Shown here: in pieces, positions 44,020 to 52,125 of the stretch | Layout of the letters: each line of letters starts with the position of its first letter | Position numbering within the stretch: the first letter of the stretch is position 1 | NCBI GenBank assembly: GCA_022826585.1 | Contig: JAJDUR010000088.1 | Coordinates: 1 to 64,000 of the forward strand | DNA: 64,000 bases | Direction: 5' to 3' | Origin: Dehalococcoidia bacterium | GTDB lineage: Bacteria > Chloroflexota > Dehalococcoidia > Tepidiformales > Tepidiformaceae | Notes under the pieces: model-generated | What the model was told of the DNA's origin: nothing | The model's input: only the letters and a program-made list of their open reading frames with translations | The model's database searches: none | Made by a program: the position numbers and the translations under genes

Positions 44020-45354
44020 CTATGCACCGCCCGCCTCCACTGCTCGTGCCGCGGCGAGACCGCTGCGAACGGCCGATTCCATGGTGGCGGGCCACCCTGT
44101 GTCCGTGTAGGAGCCCGCCAGAAAGAAGTTCCGAAGAGGCGTACGAGCCCCGGGCCGGGAGAGGCCCGGCGCCGGCACGAAGGTCGCCTCCGGCTCCTTC
44201 GTCACCCGGTAGCGCACCAGCTCCGCCTCGCTGGCGGCCGGGAGCGCCCGCCGGAGCTGCGGCAGCACCCGCTCGCACACCTCCTCCTGGCCCAGCGAGA
44301 ACAGCTCACCCGGCGCGCTGATCGAGAGCACCAGGCGCTGCCCCGCCGTTTCCGCCTCGCCGCCGAGGCGGCTGCGGTTGAACGCCCACTGCACCTCGGA
44401 GCGGATGAACGCGGCGAAGGGGAAGTCCGCCACCGGCCGGTCGAACCAGAGGTGGAGGTTGAGGATTGGCGCCGGCTCGAACTCGGCGAGACCCGCGAAC
44501 GGCCCCTCGCTCCGCACTTCCTCCGGCAGCAGCGGCGCCAGCCGCCACGGGGCCAGCGCGCTCACGTAGGCGTCGCACGTGCGGCGTTCATCGCCGCGCA
44601 GCACGAGCGCCGCGACTTGTCCTTCCTCGACCTCGATGCGCTCGACCCCGGCGCGCATCGAGACCTTGCCGCCGCGCTCCTCGATTGCCCGGATCGCCGG
44701 CTCCACGTGCAGCTTCGAGAGCCCCACCGCGGGAACCGCCAGGGCCGCCGCCGAGGGGCTCTTCTGGAACCCCTCCTCCAGCACGAAGAGCGCCTGGCTT
44801 GCGCTCGCCTGGTGCGCGCGGCAATTCAGCGTGGGGATCACGAGGAAGTCCCAGTACTCGCGGATCGTGTCCGCCGATTGGCCCCGTTCCAGCAGCCACT
44901 CCTCGAAGCTGATGTGCTCCAGCCGCCACCGCTGGTGCACCGGCATGAACTGGAGCGCCAGCATGGCCCGCACGATCTCCGCCTTCTGCCGCCACGAGAG
45001 GTGCTTGTAGCGCAGGAGTGCGGGCGCCAGGTGCAGCCCCAGGGGCAGGTTCGAGGCCCACAGCTCCGAGCGCCGCCCGTCCTCGTCGTACACGGGCACG
45101 CGCAGCCGCTCCTGCCGGTACGTGAGGTGCAGCGTGCCCAGCCGCTCCAGGAAGGCGCGGTAGGCGGTCGTGCACTCCATGAACAGGTGCTGGCCGTTGT
45201 CGACTTCGTCTCCCGTCTCATCGTCGTCGAACGAGTAGGTCGCGCCCCCCGCCCAGGGACGCCGTTCGAGCACCTCCACGTCGTGGCCCCGGTCGGCCAG
45301 CTCCAGGCCCGCGGCCAGCCCCGCCAGCCCCGCGCCGATGATGCCGACCTTCAT
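44020..45354 (-). CDS. hpnE: Squalene synthesis FAD-dependent desaturase HpnE
   Basis: Encodes 444 aa. The amine-oxidase/phytoene-desaturase-like FAD fold starts with VGIIGAGLAGLAAGLELADRGHDVEVLERR and includes GQHLFM. It ends with FFLAGSYTDTGWPATMESAVRSGLAAA. In bacteria without squalene synthase, HpnE reduces hydroxysqualene, the product of HpnC, to squalene. It begins 13 bases after hpnD. Confidence 0.94.
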   Translation of the reverse strand: MKVGIIGAGLAGLAAGLELADRGHDVEVLERRPWAGGATYSFDDDETGDEVDNGQHLFMECTTAYRAFLERLGTLHLTYRQERLRVPVYDEDGRRSELWASNLPLGLHLAPALLRYKHLSWRQKAEIVRAMLALQFMPVHQRWRLEHISFEEWLLERGQSADTIREYWDFLVIPTLNCRAHQASASQALFVLEEGFQKSPSAAALAVPAVGLSKLHVEPAIRAIEERGGKVSMRAGVERIEVEEGQVAALVLRGDERRTCDAYVSALAPWRLAPLLPEEVRSEGPFAGLAEFEPAPILNLHLWFDRPVADFPFAAFIRSEVQWAFNRSRLGGEAETAGQRLVLSISAPGELFSLGQEEVCERVLPQLRRALPAASEAELVRYRVTKEPEATFVPAPGLSRPGARTPLRNFFLAGSYTDTGWPATMESAVRSGLAAARAVEAGGA

Positions 45355-45367
45355 GGCCGTGCCGGTG

Positions 45368-46288
45368 TCAGCCCGATCGCGCCGGCCCCAGCAGGGCGGC
45401 CGAGCCCCAGAGGCGGGCGATCGCCGACGCCTTCTCGCGGCCGCTCAGGCGTACCCGCTCCGAGAGCACGTCGTAGTTCCGCGCCTCGATCCGCTGGAGC
45501 AGCTCGAAATACACCCCCTGCAGCACGTTCACGCACATGCGCGAGCGCACGTCGAGCAGGGGCAGCAGGTGGCGTCCGCGGCGGAAGTAGCGGTGCGCCC
45601 GCTCGCCCTGGTCCGCCATCATCGAGCGGAAGCGCTCGTCGTAGGTGCAGGAGAGGATGTCCTCGGGCGTCAGGCCGTGCGCGTTCAACTCCTCGCTCGG
45701 GAAGTACACCCGCCCTCGCTCCGCGTCCTCCTTCACGTCCCGCATGATGTTCACGATCTGCAGGCCGATGCCCATGCTCGTCGCGAACTCCTCGGAGCGC
45801 GGGTGCGGTTTCGCCCCGAAGATCGACACGCAGATGTGCCCCACCATCGAGGCCACGCGATAGCAGTACTGCCGGAGGTCCTCCCACGTCTCGTAGCGGT
45901 TGATGGTGAAGTCCATCTCCACCCCGTTCACCAGCTCCTCGAAGTGCTGCTGCGGCATCGAGAAACGGTCCACCGCGTCCCCCAGGGCGATGAACAGCGG
46001 CCCGTTGCGCGAGCCTCCGTAGCACGCCTCCAGCCGCTCCCGCGCGAGCGCGATCTCGTCCTCCTGCCGCGACCGATCGGTCAGCTCGTCGGCGATGTCG
46101 TCCACGTACCCGCTGAAGGCGTAGGCCGCGTAGATGGCGTTCCGCTTCTCCGCCGGCAGGATCGTGAAGGCGTAGTAGAAGTTGGAGGCCCGATCCTTCG
46201 TGTAGGCCTTGCACCAGGCGTACGCCTCCTCCGGTGTGAAACGCTCATCGGCGTGAGCATCCAGCTCCGCCAGCACATCAAACGCCAT
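45368..46288 (-). CDS. hpnD: Presqualene diphosphate synthase
   Basis: Encodes 306 aa. The two Asp-rich Mg-diphosphate motifs of trans-isoprenyl synthases are YVDDIADEL and MRDVKEDAERGRVYFP. It condenses two farnesyl diphosphates into presqualene diphosphate. The neighbouring HpnC converts that to hydroxysqualene. Lies 21 bases after hpnC in the same operon. Confidence 0.93.
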   Translation of the reverse strand: MAFDVLAELDAHADERFTPEEAYAWCKAYTKDRASNFYYAFTILPAEKRNAIYAAYAFSGYVDDIADELTDRSRQEDEIALARERLEACYGGSRNGPLFIALGDAVDRFSMPQQHFEELVNGVEMDFTINRYETWEDLRQYCYRVASMVGHICVSIFGAKPHPRSEEFATSMGIGLQIVNIMRDVKEDAERGRVYFPSEELNAHGLTPEDILSCTYDERFRSMMADQGERAHRYFRRGRHLLPLLDVRSRMCVNVLQGVYFELLQRIEARNYDVLSERVRLSGREKASAIARLWGSAALLGPARSG

Positions 46289-46309
46289 GCTGTACCCCTC
46301 CCCTGCTCT

Positions 46310-47209
46310 CTAGATTCCCATCGCGATGCGAGCGCCGTTCACGAGCGCCAGCCGCGCTTTCACGGCCTTGGTCACCCGTGGACGCGCGCTCAGCGTGTCG
46401 TACCCGGCCGCCTCGATCGCGTCCAGGATGGCCTCCCCGCCCAGGCGGTAGAGGCGGATGTCCGTCCGCACCGATCGCGAGACGCGCGCCTCGAGCTTCT
46501 TCCCTTCGGCGAAGCAGGCCCGCGCCCGCGCCACCTCGAACTTCATCAGCTCGCGGTACCGCTCGTCGAAGCGCCCCTCGATGATCTGCTCCTCGTCCAC
46601 GCCGAACCGCCCCAGGTCCTCGAGGGGCAGGTAGATGCGCCCCTTCTTGATGTCCACCGAGACGTCCTGCCAGAAGTTCGCAAGCTGGAGGCCGATGCAC
46701 GTCTGGTCGGAAAGCGCGATGCGTTCCGCATCGCGGTAGCCCAGCACCGCCAGCACCATCTGGCCGACCGGCGTGGCCGAGTAGCTGCAGTAGGTGAGCA
46801 CGTCCTCGTAGGTCGCGAACCGGGAGACCCGCTGGTCCATCCGGTTCGCCTCGATCAGGCGCAGGAACGGGTCCAGTGGGATCTCGCAGCGCTCGATCGT
46901 GCGCGCCAGGGCGATCAGCAGCGGGCGCCGCGGGTCCCCCGCGACGGCGTCGTGCAGGTCCTGCTCCCACGAGTCCAGGAGCGCCAGGCGGTCGCCCTCG
47001 GCCTCGTCCCCGAGGTCGTCGGTGTAGCGGCAGAAGGCGTACACCGCGAAAAAGTGCCGCCGCAGCTTCTTCGGCAGCAGGAACGAGACGACCGTGAAGT
47101 TCTCGTCGTGCTGGCGGGCGTAGCGCTCGCACCAGCGGTAGGCCTCTCGCGTGGTCGTGGGACGCTCGATCGGCCACCGCCGCAGGCCGTCGCCGGTCTG
47201 GGCCGTCAT
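46310..47209 (-). CDS. hpnC: Hydroxysqualene synthase
   Basis: Encodes 299 aa. It is a paralogue of hpnD with motifs CRYTDDLGDEAEG and NFWQDVSVDIKKGRIYLP. HpnC hydrolyses presqualene diphosphate to hydroxysqualene. ATG 47209 overlaps the shc stop (ATGA), so it is coupled to the cyclase gene; the longer open frame upstream is antisense-like sequence within shc. Confidence 0.92.
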   Translation of the reverse strand: MTAQTGDGLRRWPIERPTTTREAYRWCERYARQHDENFTVVSFLLPKKLRRHFFAVYAFCRYTDDLGDEAEGDRLALLDSWEQDLHDAVAGDPRRPLLIALARTIERCEIPLDPFLRLIEANRMDQRVSRFATYEDVLTYCSYSATPVGQMVLAVLGYRDAERIALSDQTCIGLQLANFWQDVSVDIKKGRIYLPLEDLGRFGVDEEQIIEGRFDERYRELMKFEVARARACFAEGKKLEARVSRSVRTDIRLYRLGGEAILDAIEAAGYDTLSARPRVTKAVKARLALVNGARIAMGI

Positions 47210-49179
47210 CCCAGCGGGTCCGTCTCGGGCAGGTGGATCGGGTTGCCGTCGCGCAGCCGCCGGTAACGGCCGAGCGCCCACAGCGGCCAGTAGTTGCAGT
47301 AGAGGTGGTACTTCAGCATGAAGTCCCGCGGGAACCCCGTCCCCGTGAAATGTGGCTCGATCCACTCGCCCTCGTCTGTCTGCGTGCGTACCAGGTAGTC
47401 GATGCCCCGCACGATCGCGGGGTGGTCCGGCGGCTCCAGCGCCAGCAGCGCCAGCAGCGCCCACGCCGTCTGCGAGGCCGTGCTCGGCCCCTGCCCGCGC
47501 AGGGAGGGATCCTCGTAGGTGGCGCAGCTCTCGCCCCAGCCTCCGTCCGGCTGCTGGTGGTGTTCGAGCCAGCGCACCGCCCGCTGCAGGCGCGGGTCCG
47601 TGGGGTCGACGCCCGCCGCCACCAGCGCCGGGACGGCCGCCCCCAGTCCGTACAGGTAGTTCACCCCCCAGCGTCCCCACCACGACCCGTCAGGCTCCTG
47701 CGTGTCCCAGAGGTAGTCGAGCGCGCGCTGGACCATCTCGTCGCTCGGGGGCGTCCCCTCCAGCGCGAACGCCTCCACGATGTGCGCCGTCACGTCCTCC
47801 GTGGGCGGGTCGAACGTCGCCCCGAAGTCGGCGAAGGGGATGCGCGAGACGAACTCGTCGTCGTTGTCCCGGTCGAACGCCCCCCAGCCGCCGTTCGTCG
47901 ACTGCATCGCCCGCAGCCAGCGCTTGGCCCGGTGGAAGGGCCCGTCCTTGCCGCGCACGTCCACCAGGCGCAGGGCGATCAGCACCTCGGCCGTGTCGTC
48001 CGTGTCGGGGTACAGCTCGTTCGAGAACTCGAAGGGGAAGCCGCCCGGCTCGATGCCGGGGACGGTCAGCGCCCAGTCGCCGAGGCTCTGGACCTCGTGC
48101 GCCAGCATCCAGCGCCCCGCCTGCACCAGCGCCTCGTCATCGGCGGGCACGCCCGCCTCGCGCAGCCCGGTGACGGCCAGGGCCGTGTCCCAGACCGGCG
48201 AGAGGCAGGGCTGCACCGAGAAGGTGTTGCCCCGCCGCAGGGCGAAGTCGCCCAGGAAGCCGTTGAGCCCCTTCTGCATCACGGGATGGTCCATCGAGTA
48301 GCCGTGCGCCCTGAGCGCGATGAGCGAGTAGACCGAGGGCGGCTGGATCACCCCCCACGTCCCGTCCGCCTCCTGGTGCTCGATGATCCAGCGTTCGCAC
48401 TCCTTCAGGGCGTACTGGCGCAGGGGCTTCCAGGGAAGGCGCTCGTGCGTGTGCAGCACCCGGTCGATGGCGAGGAAGGCGTTCCGCCACGTGAACGGCT
48501 GCCGGTCCCGCTTCAGCGGGATCGAACGGCGGTCCATGGGGTCGAGGTAGAGCTCGTCGACGTGCGCGTAGTCGGGGATGGGAACCACCGGCCGGTAGGC
48601 CCACACCACCAGGATCGCGACGATCGTGGCCCGCGCCCACGAGGCGAACATGTAGATGTTCAGGGGCGAGGAGACCGGCATCAGGATCGACTCCGGCGGC
48701 ATCGCCGGCAGCGCCGACCACTCGAACTGGCCGAACAGGGACAGCCACAGCTTCGTGAAGATCCGCGTCGCCCCCACGCCGCCCTTGGCGCGGATGAACT
48801 CGCGCGCCCGCTTCATCTCGTCGCGGTCGGGGTCGACCCCGGCGAGCTTCAGGGCGAAGTAGGCCTCCGTGGTGATGCTGACGTCGCCCGGGCCGCCCCA
48901 GTACACCGGCCACGACCCGTCCTCCGTCTGCAGCCCCAGCAGGTAGCGCACGATGCCCTGCTCGCGCTCCTCCTCGGTCGTGCCCAGGAACCGCTCCAGC
49001 AGCAGGTGCTCCGCCGCCATCGTCGCGTTCGATTCGAGCTCCGCCCACCAGTAGCCGTCCTCCGCCTGCAGCGAGAGCAGGTGCTTGACGCTGCGGTCGA
49101 TGCACCCGTCGAGGTCGGTGGCGTCGCCGCCGGAACCGGCCCGCGCCGGGTCCTGCTGGAGGGAGCTCGGGGCTGTCAC
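47206..49179 (-). CDS. shc: Squalene-hopene cyclase
   Basis: Encodes 657 aa from GTG 49179. The proton-donor motif DxDD is D392-T-D394-D395 (ELYPDTDDTAEVL). Several QW repeats are visible (QAEDGYWWAELES, QTEDGSWPVYW, EADGTWGV, STNGGWGAFD, QEPDGSWWGRW, QPDGGWGES). It cyclises squalene to hopene/diplopterol at the membrane surface. The start overlaps the ispH stop (GTGA) and the end overlaps hpnC. Confidence 0.96.
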   Translation of the reverse strand: MTAPSSLQQDPARAGSGGDATDLDGCIDRSVKHLLSLQAEDGYWWAELESNATMAAEHLLLERFLGTTEEEREQGIVRYLLGLQTEDGSWPVYWGGPGDVSITTEAYFALKLAGVDPDRDEMKRAREFIRAKGGVGATRIFTKLWLSLFGQFEWSALPAMPPESILMPVSSPLNIYMFASWARATIVAILVVWAYRPVVPIPDYAHVDELYLDPMDRRSIPLKRDRQPFTWRNAFLAIDRVLHTHERLPWKPLRQYALKECERWIIEHQEADGTWGVIQPPSVYSLIALRAHGYSMDHPVMQKGLNGFLGDFALRRGNTFSVQPCLSPVWDTALAVTGLREAGVPADDEALVQAGRWMLAHEVQSLGDWALTVPGIEPGGFPFEFSNELYPDTDDTAEVLIALRLVDVRGKDGPFHRAKRWLRAMQSTNGGWGAFDRDNDDEFVSRIPFADFGATFDPPTEDVTAHIVEAFALEGTPPSDEMVQRALDYLWDTQEPDGSWWGRWGVNYLYGLGAAVPALVAAGVDPTDPRLQRAVRWLEHHQQPDGGWGESCATYEDPSLRGQGPSTASQTAWALLALLALEPPDHPAIVRGIDYLVRTQTDEGEWIEPHFTGTGFPRDFMLKYHLYCNYWPLWALGRYRRLRDGNPIHLPETDPLG

Positions 49180-50108
49180 GCAACCCCCACCATCTCGGAG
49201 AGCCGCTCCTCCACCTGGTCGATCGAGCTGTCGGGCGTCGATGCGCCGGCCGTGAGCCCGATGCGCTCCGCATCGGCGAACCAGTCCGCCTCGAGCTCGT
49301 GCGCGCTCTCGACGTGGTAGGTCCTCGCGCCCTCCCCCTCGCACACCTGCCGCAGGTGGCGCGTGTTCGCGCTCTTCTTCCCGCCTACCACCACCATCAC
49401 GTCCACCTGGTGCGCGAGCTCCGCCGCCGCCGCCTGCTGCCCCGTCGTGGCGTGGCAGAGCGTGTTCACCACGTGCATCTCGAAGTTCGCCTCGCGCTGC
49501 AGCAGCATCAGGTTCCCCACGAAGTGGGCGAAGTCGTCGATCTTGTGCGTCGTCTGCGCCATCACCCCGATCTTGTTGGGGAATCCGCCGGGAAAGGTCT
49601 CGATCACCTGGCGCAGGTTCTCGATGTCCGCGTGCTCGACGACCGTGACGCCCGAGCGGCCCTGCTCGTCCAGGGCCCAGCCCATGATGCCCCGCACCTC
49701 CTTGTGGCCGGGGTCGCCGAAGATGAGGGCGTGCCAGTTATCGCGCACGAACTTCTGCGCGTAGCGCTGCGCCCTCGTCACCACCGGACAGGTGGTGTCG
49801 ATGATGTTCAGACCCGCGTTCTCCAGGTCGTTCAGCACGCGCTCGCCAACGCCGTGGGCGGTAATGGCGATGCGTCCCGTGCCCACCCGCGCCGCGGTGA
49901 CGGCGCCGAAGTCGCCCTCGACCTCATCAGGCCCCGGGAGCTGATGCACGCCCGTCGCCTCGAGCTCCTCGACGACATGCGGGTTGTGCACAATCTCGCC
50001 TGCGCTCGCGATCGGGTGATCGGGCGTGGCCTCGTCTTCCATGATCTGCACGGCGCGCCGAACGCCCATACAGAATCCCATTTCGCTCGCTCGGATGATC
50101 TGGGCCAA
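49176..50108 (-). CDS. ispH: 4-hydroxy-3-methylbut-2-enyl diphosphate reductase
   Basis: Encodes 310 aa. The three [4Fe-4S] cysteines are C13 (MGFCMGVRRA), C107 (DTTCPVV) and C218 (NTLCHATTGQQ). It makes IPP and DMAPP, the last step of the MEP pathway, and here leads the hopanoid operon. TTG 50108 is chosen because GGGAGG lies 6 bases upstream and the family N-terminus is xAQIIRASEMGFC. The leader contains tandem AT-rich repeats (50135-50158). Confidence 0.95.
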   Translation of the reverse strand: MAQIIRASEMGFCMGVRRAVQIMEDEATPDHPIASAGEIVHNPHVVEELEATGVHQLPGPDEVEGDFGAVTAARVGTGRIAITAHGVGERVLNDLENAGLNIIDTTCPVVTRAQRYAQKFVRDNWHALIFGDPGHKEVRGIMGWALDEQGRSGVTVVEHADIENLRQVIETFPGGFPNKIGVMAQTTHKIDDFAHFVGNLMLLQREANFEMHVVNTLCHATTGQQAAAAELAHQVDVMVVVGGKKSANTRHLRQVCEGEGARTYHVESAHELEADWFADAERIGLTAGASTPDSSIDQVEERLSEMVGVA

Positions 50109-50134
50109 ACCTGACCTCCCTCGACCGGGTTGCG

Positions 50135-50158
50135 AAAGTAAAGTACCGGTAAAGTATA
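50135..50158 (-). promoter_or_regulatory. Tandem AT-rich repeats and -10-like TATACT upstream of the hopanoid operon
   Basis: GTAAAGTA occurs at 50138-50145 and 50149-50156, exactly 11 bp apart, with a third AAAGTA at 50135-50140. The palindrome TACCGGTA (50144-50151) lies between them. On the coding (minus) strand TATACT at 50153-50158 is a candidate -10, placing the repeats at and after the transcription start, as in a repressor operator. Confidence 0.5.
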
Positions 50159-50182
50159 AGGCAACCCCCCGGCCCGGGGACC

Positions 50183-50497
50183 CTACCGAAGCTTCACCGC
50201 CGTGCCGTACGCCAGTATCTCCGCAGCCCCCTGCATCACCTCGGCTGTCGAGAGCCGCAGCGCCACGATCGCGTCCGCGCCCAGCCCCTCGGCCTCCGCC
50301 TGAAGCTGCGCGAGCGCCTCTTCGCGCGACTCGACCAGGAGTTGCCGGTAGGCCCCGATCTCGCCGCCCGTGATGTTCTTCAGGCTCGCGAGGATGTCGC
50401 GCCCGATGTTCCTTGCCCGCACCGAGTTCGCGGTCACGAGCCCAAGCGTCTGGGCGACCTCGCGTCCCGGTACCGACTCGGATGTCGTCATCAGCAT
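50183..50497 (-). CDS. YbjQ/UPF0145 family protein
   Basis: Encodes 104 aa, the usual size. Family wording: PGREVAQTLGLVTANSVRARNIGRDILASLKNITGGEIGAY, then GADAIVALRLSTAEV and AYGTAVKL. These form pentameric or trimeric beta-alpha assemblies; a heavy-metal-binding role has been suggested but function is unsettled. GGAGG 5 bases before ATG 50497 decides the start over ATG 50491. Confidence 0.9.
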   Translation of the reverse strand: MLMTTSESVPGREVAQTLGLVTANSVRARNIGRDILASLKNITGGEIGAYRQLLVESREEALAQLQAEAEGLGADAIVALRLSTAEVMQGAAEILAYGTAVKLR

Positions 50498-50569
50498 GCG
50501 CGCCTCCGGCGGAGTCAGCCCGCCCAATCAAGGATAGCCCGGAACCACCCGCCCCGCGCAACGCCCGGC

Positions 50570-51109
50570 TCAGCCTCTGCCCAGGTTGTCGCCCTCCCAC
50601 ATCCTGAAGCCCCCGCGGAAGATATCCACCGCTTGCTCGAACTGGTCCGGCAGGAACGAGAGCACGACGGGCGCCCAGTCGAGCAGCCTGGTCGCGAGGG
50701 TCGACTCGTCGATGTGCGTGCGGATGTCGGGCTCGGGGAAGTTCACGAGCGCCACGAGCACCACCTGGCACAGCAGCAGTCCCTGCAGGAACCCGAACGC
50801 CGCCCCCGCCACGCGGTCCGCCCCCCCGAGGTTGAGCACGTCGACGCTCCTTCGCAGCAGGTAGCCCAGGAGCTGCCCCGCCACGAGCACCCCGACCAGG
50901 ATCGCCAGGAACGAGAGGAGGGCCGCGCCCGTGCTGTTATCGATGATCGGCTCGACCTTCGGGATCATGTCGTCGTAGAACACGCCCGCCACGGGAACCG
51001 CCAGGATCAGTGCCGCCAACCCCACCAGCTCCCTCAGGAACCCCCGGCGAAACGCCCGCCAGGCAAGCAGCGCCACGACCACGACGATGACGACGGAGAC
51101 CCAGTCCAC
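50570..51109 (-). CDS. cvpA: CvpA family membrane protein
   Basis: Encodes 179 aa from GTG 51109 with four hydrophobic segments. The pattern DWVSVVIVVVVALLAWRAFRRGFLRELVGLAALILAV, then GYLLRRSVDVLNLGGADRVAGAAFGFLQG, is diagnostic for CvpA. The family has been linked to colicin V production and envelope integrity. TACCAT ends 7 bases before the GTG. Confidence 0.87.
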   Translation of the reverse strand: MDWVSVVIVVVVALLAWRAFRRGFLRELVGLAALILAVPVAGVFYDDMIPKVEPIIDNSTGAALLSFLAILVGVLVAGQLLGYLLRRSVDVLNLGGADRVAGAAFGFLQGLLLCQVVLVALVNFPEPDIRTHIDESTLATRLLDWAPVVLSFLPDQFEQAVDIFRGGFRMWEGDNLGRG

Positions 51110-51116
51110 GCCGGGG

Positions 51117-51122
51117 ATGGTA
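51117..51122 (-). promoter_or_regulatory. -10-like TACCAT for leaderless cvpA
   Basis: Minus-strand TACCAT ends 7 bases before GTG 51109; no Shine-Dalgarno between. Confidence 0.45.
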
Positions 51123-51192
51123 CGGGAGCGCCTGCTAGTGAACGTGCCCGCTTTCCTTCCCCAACAGTCCGTACAAATGGCACAATCGACCC

Positions 51193-51378
51193 ATGCGTCC
51201 CGACCTGATTGACCTCCTCGCCTGCCCCCTCTGCCAGGCCGATCTCACCCTCACCGTCGTCGATGAGGAAGCGGGCGAGGTGCTGAAGGGCGCCCTTGCC
51301 TGCGCTGCCTGCGGCGAGACCTTCCCCATCGAGAACGGCATCCCCAACCTGCTGCCCCCGGAGCTCCGCGAGGCATGA
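51193..51378 (+). CDS. Trm112 family zinc-ribbon protein
   Basis: Encodes 61 aa. Begins DLIDLLACPLCQADL (C-x2-C) and later has LACAACGETFPIENGIPNLLP (second C-x2-C), the bacterial Trm112/YcaR pattern. Such proteins partner with methyltransferases or act in unknown complexes. Its stop overlaps the next ATG (ATGA). Confidence 0.88.
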   Translation: MRPDLIDLLACPLCQADLTLTVVDEEAGEVLKGALACAACGETFPIENGIPNLLPPELREA

Positions 51379-51617
51379 ACGCGCCCGAGCCTCCTCCCTC
51401 CGCCCCCGAGCCGCTGCACTGGACGCAGGCCGCCAACGGCGGCGGGCTGCTGGTGCTCGCCGCCCTGTTCGTCGCCGGCGCACGCGCCGTGCTGAAGGCC
51501 AGCTGGCTGTTCGCGCCCGTCGCGCTGGTGCTGCTCGGGCTGGCGGCGCTCGCGGGCTGGGGCGCGGCCGTGCAGTTCTCCGGCGGCGCCCACATGGACG
51601 ACCACCCCTGGGTCTGA
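51375..51617 (+). CDS. 80-aa protein with two membrane helices
   Basis: A short Pro-rich N-terminus precedes two hydrophobic helices (about 24-40 and 45-66) and a tail SGGAHMDDHPWV. The ATG overlaps the Trm112 stop, so it is translationally coupled. No family recognised. Ends just before convergent folK. Confidence 0.65.
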   Translation: MNAPEPPPSAPEPLHWTQAANGGGLLVLAALFVAGARAVLKASWLFAPVALVLLGLAALAGWGAAVQFSGGAHMDDHPWV

Positions 51618-51624
51618 CCCTCGC

Positions 51625-52125
51625 TTAGCGCCAGGCGCCGGCCCGCAGGCCCACGCCCGTGCGCTCGTGCCCGTCCGTGTCCGTCCCCTCGATCAGCTCG
51701 GCGGCGGTGCGTCCCAGCACGGGAAGCGGGTCGTCCGCCACCTCCGCCAGCGGAAGCAGCACGAAGGCGCGCTCTGCGATCCGCGGGTGAGGCACCGTGA
51801 GCGCTTCGCTCGTGACCTCGTGTTCCCCGCAGAAGAGCAGGTCGATGTCGATCGGCCGCGGCCGCCAGCGTCCCGTGGGACGCCGCCCCAGCAGGTGCTC
51901 GACCTCCTTCGCCACGGCCAGCAGGTTCTCGGGCGCCAGGTCCGTCTCCACCGCCCCGACCGCGTTCAGGTAGCGTGGCTGGTCGGCCGGCACGGGCGGC
52001 GTCTCCCACACCGAGGAGACCCGCACCGCCGTCGCCCCCCGCTCGGCGAGCAGGTCCAGCGCCGCCTGCAAGTTCGCCGCGCGATCCCCGAGGTTCGAGC
52101 CGAGCGCCAGGATCGCTTCGCTCAC
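51625..52125 (-). CDS. folK: 2-amino-4-hydroxy-6-hydroxymethyldihydropteridine pyrophosphokinase
   Basis: Encodes 166 aa. HPPK hallmarks: ILALGSNLGDRAANL at the start, SSVWETPPVPADQPRYLNAV, and the signature RPIDIDLLFCG with VPHPRIAERAFVLLPLAEV. It pyrophosphorylates the pterin that DHPS then couples to p-aminobenzoate. GTG 52125 overlaps the folP stop (GTGA), so the two are coupled. Confidence 0.94.
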   Translation of the reverse strand: MSEAILALGSNLGDRAANLQAALDLLAERGATAVRVSSVWETPPVPADQPRYLNAVGAVETDLAPENLLAVAKEVEHLLGRRPTGRWRPRPIDIDLLFCGEHEVTSEALTVPHPRIAERAFVLLPLAEVADDPLPVLGRTAAELIEGTDTDGHERTGVGLRAGAWR

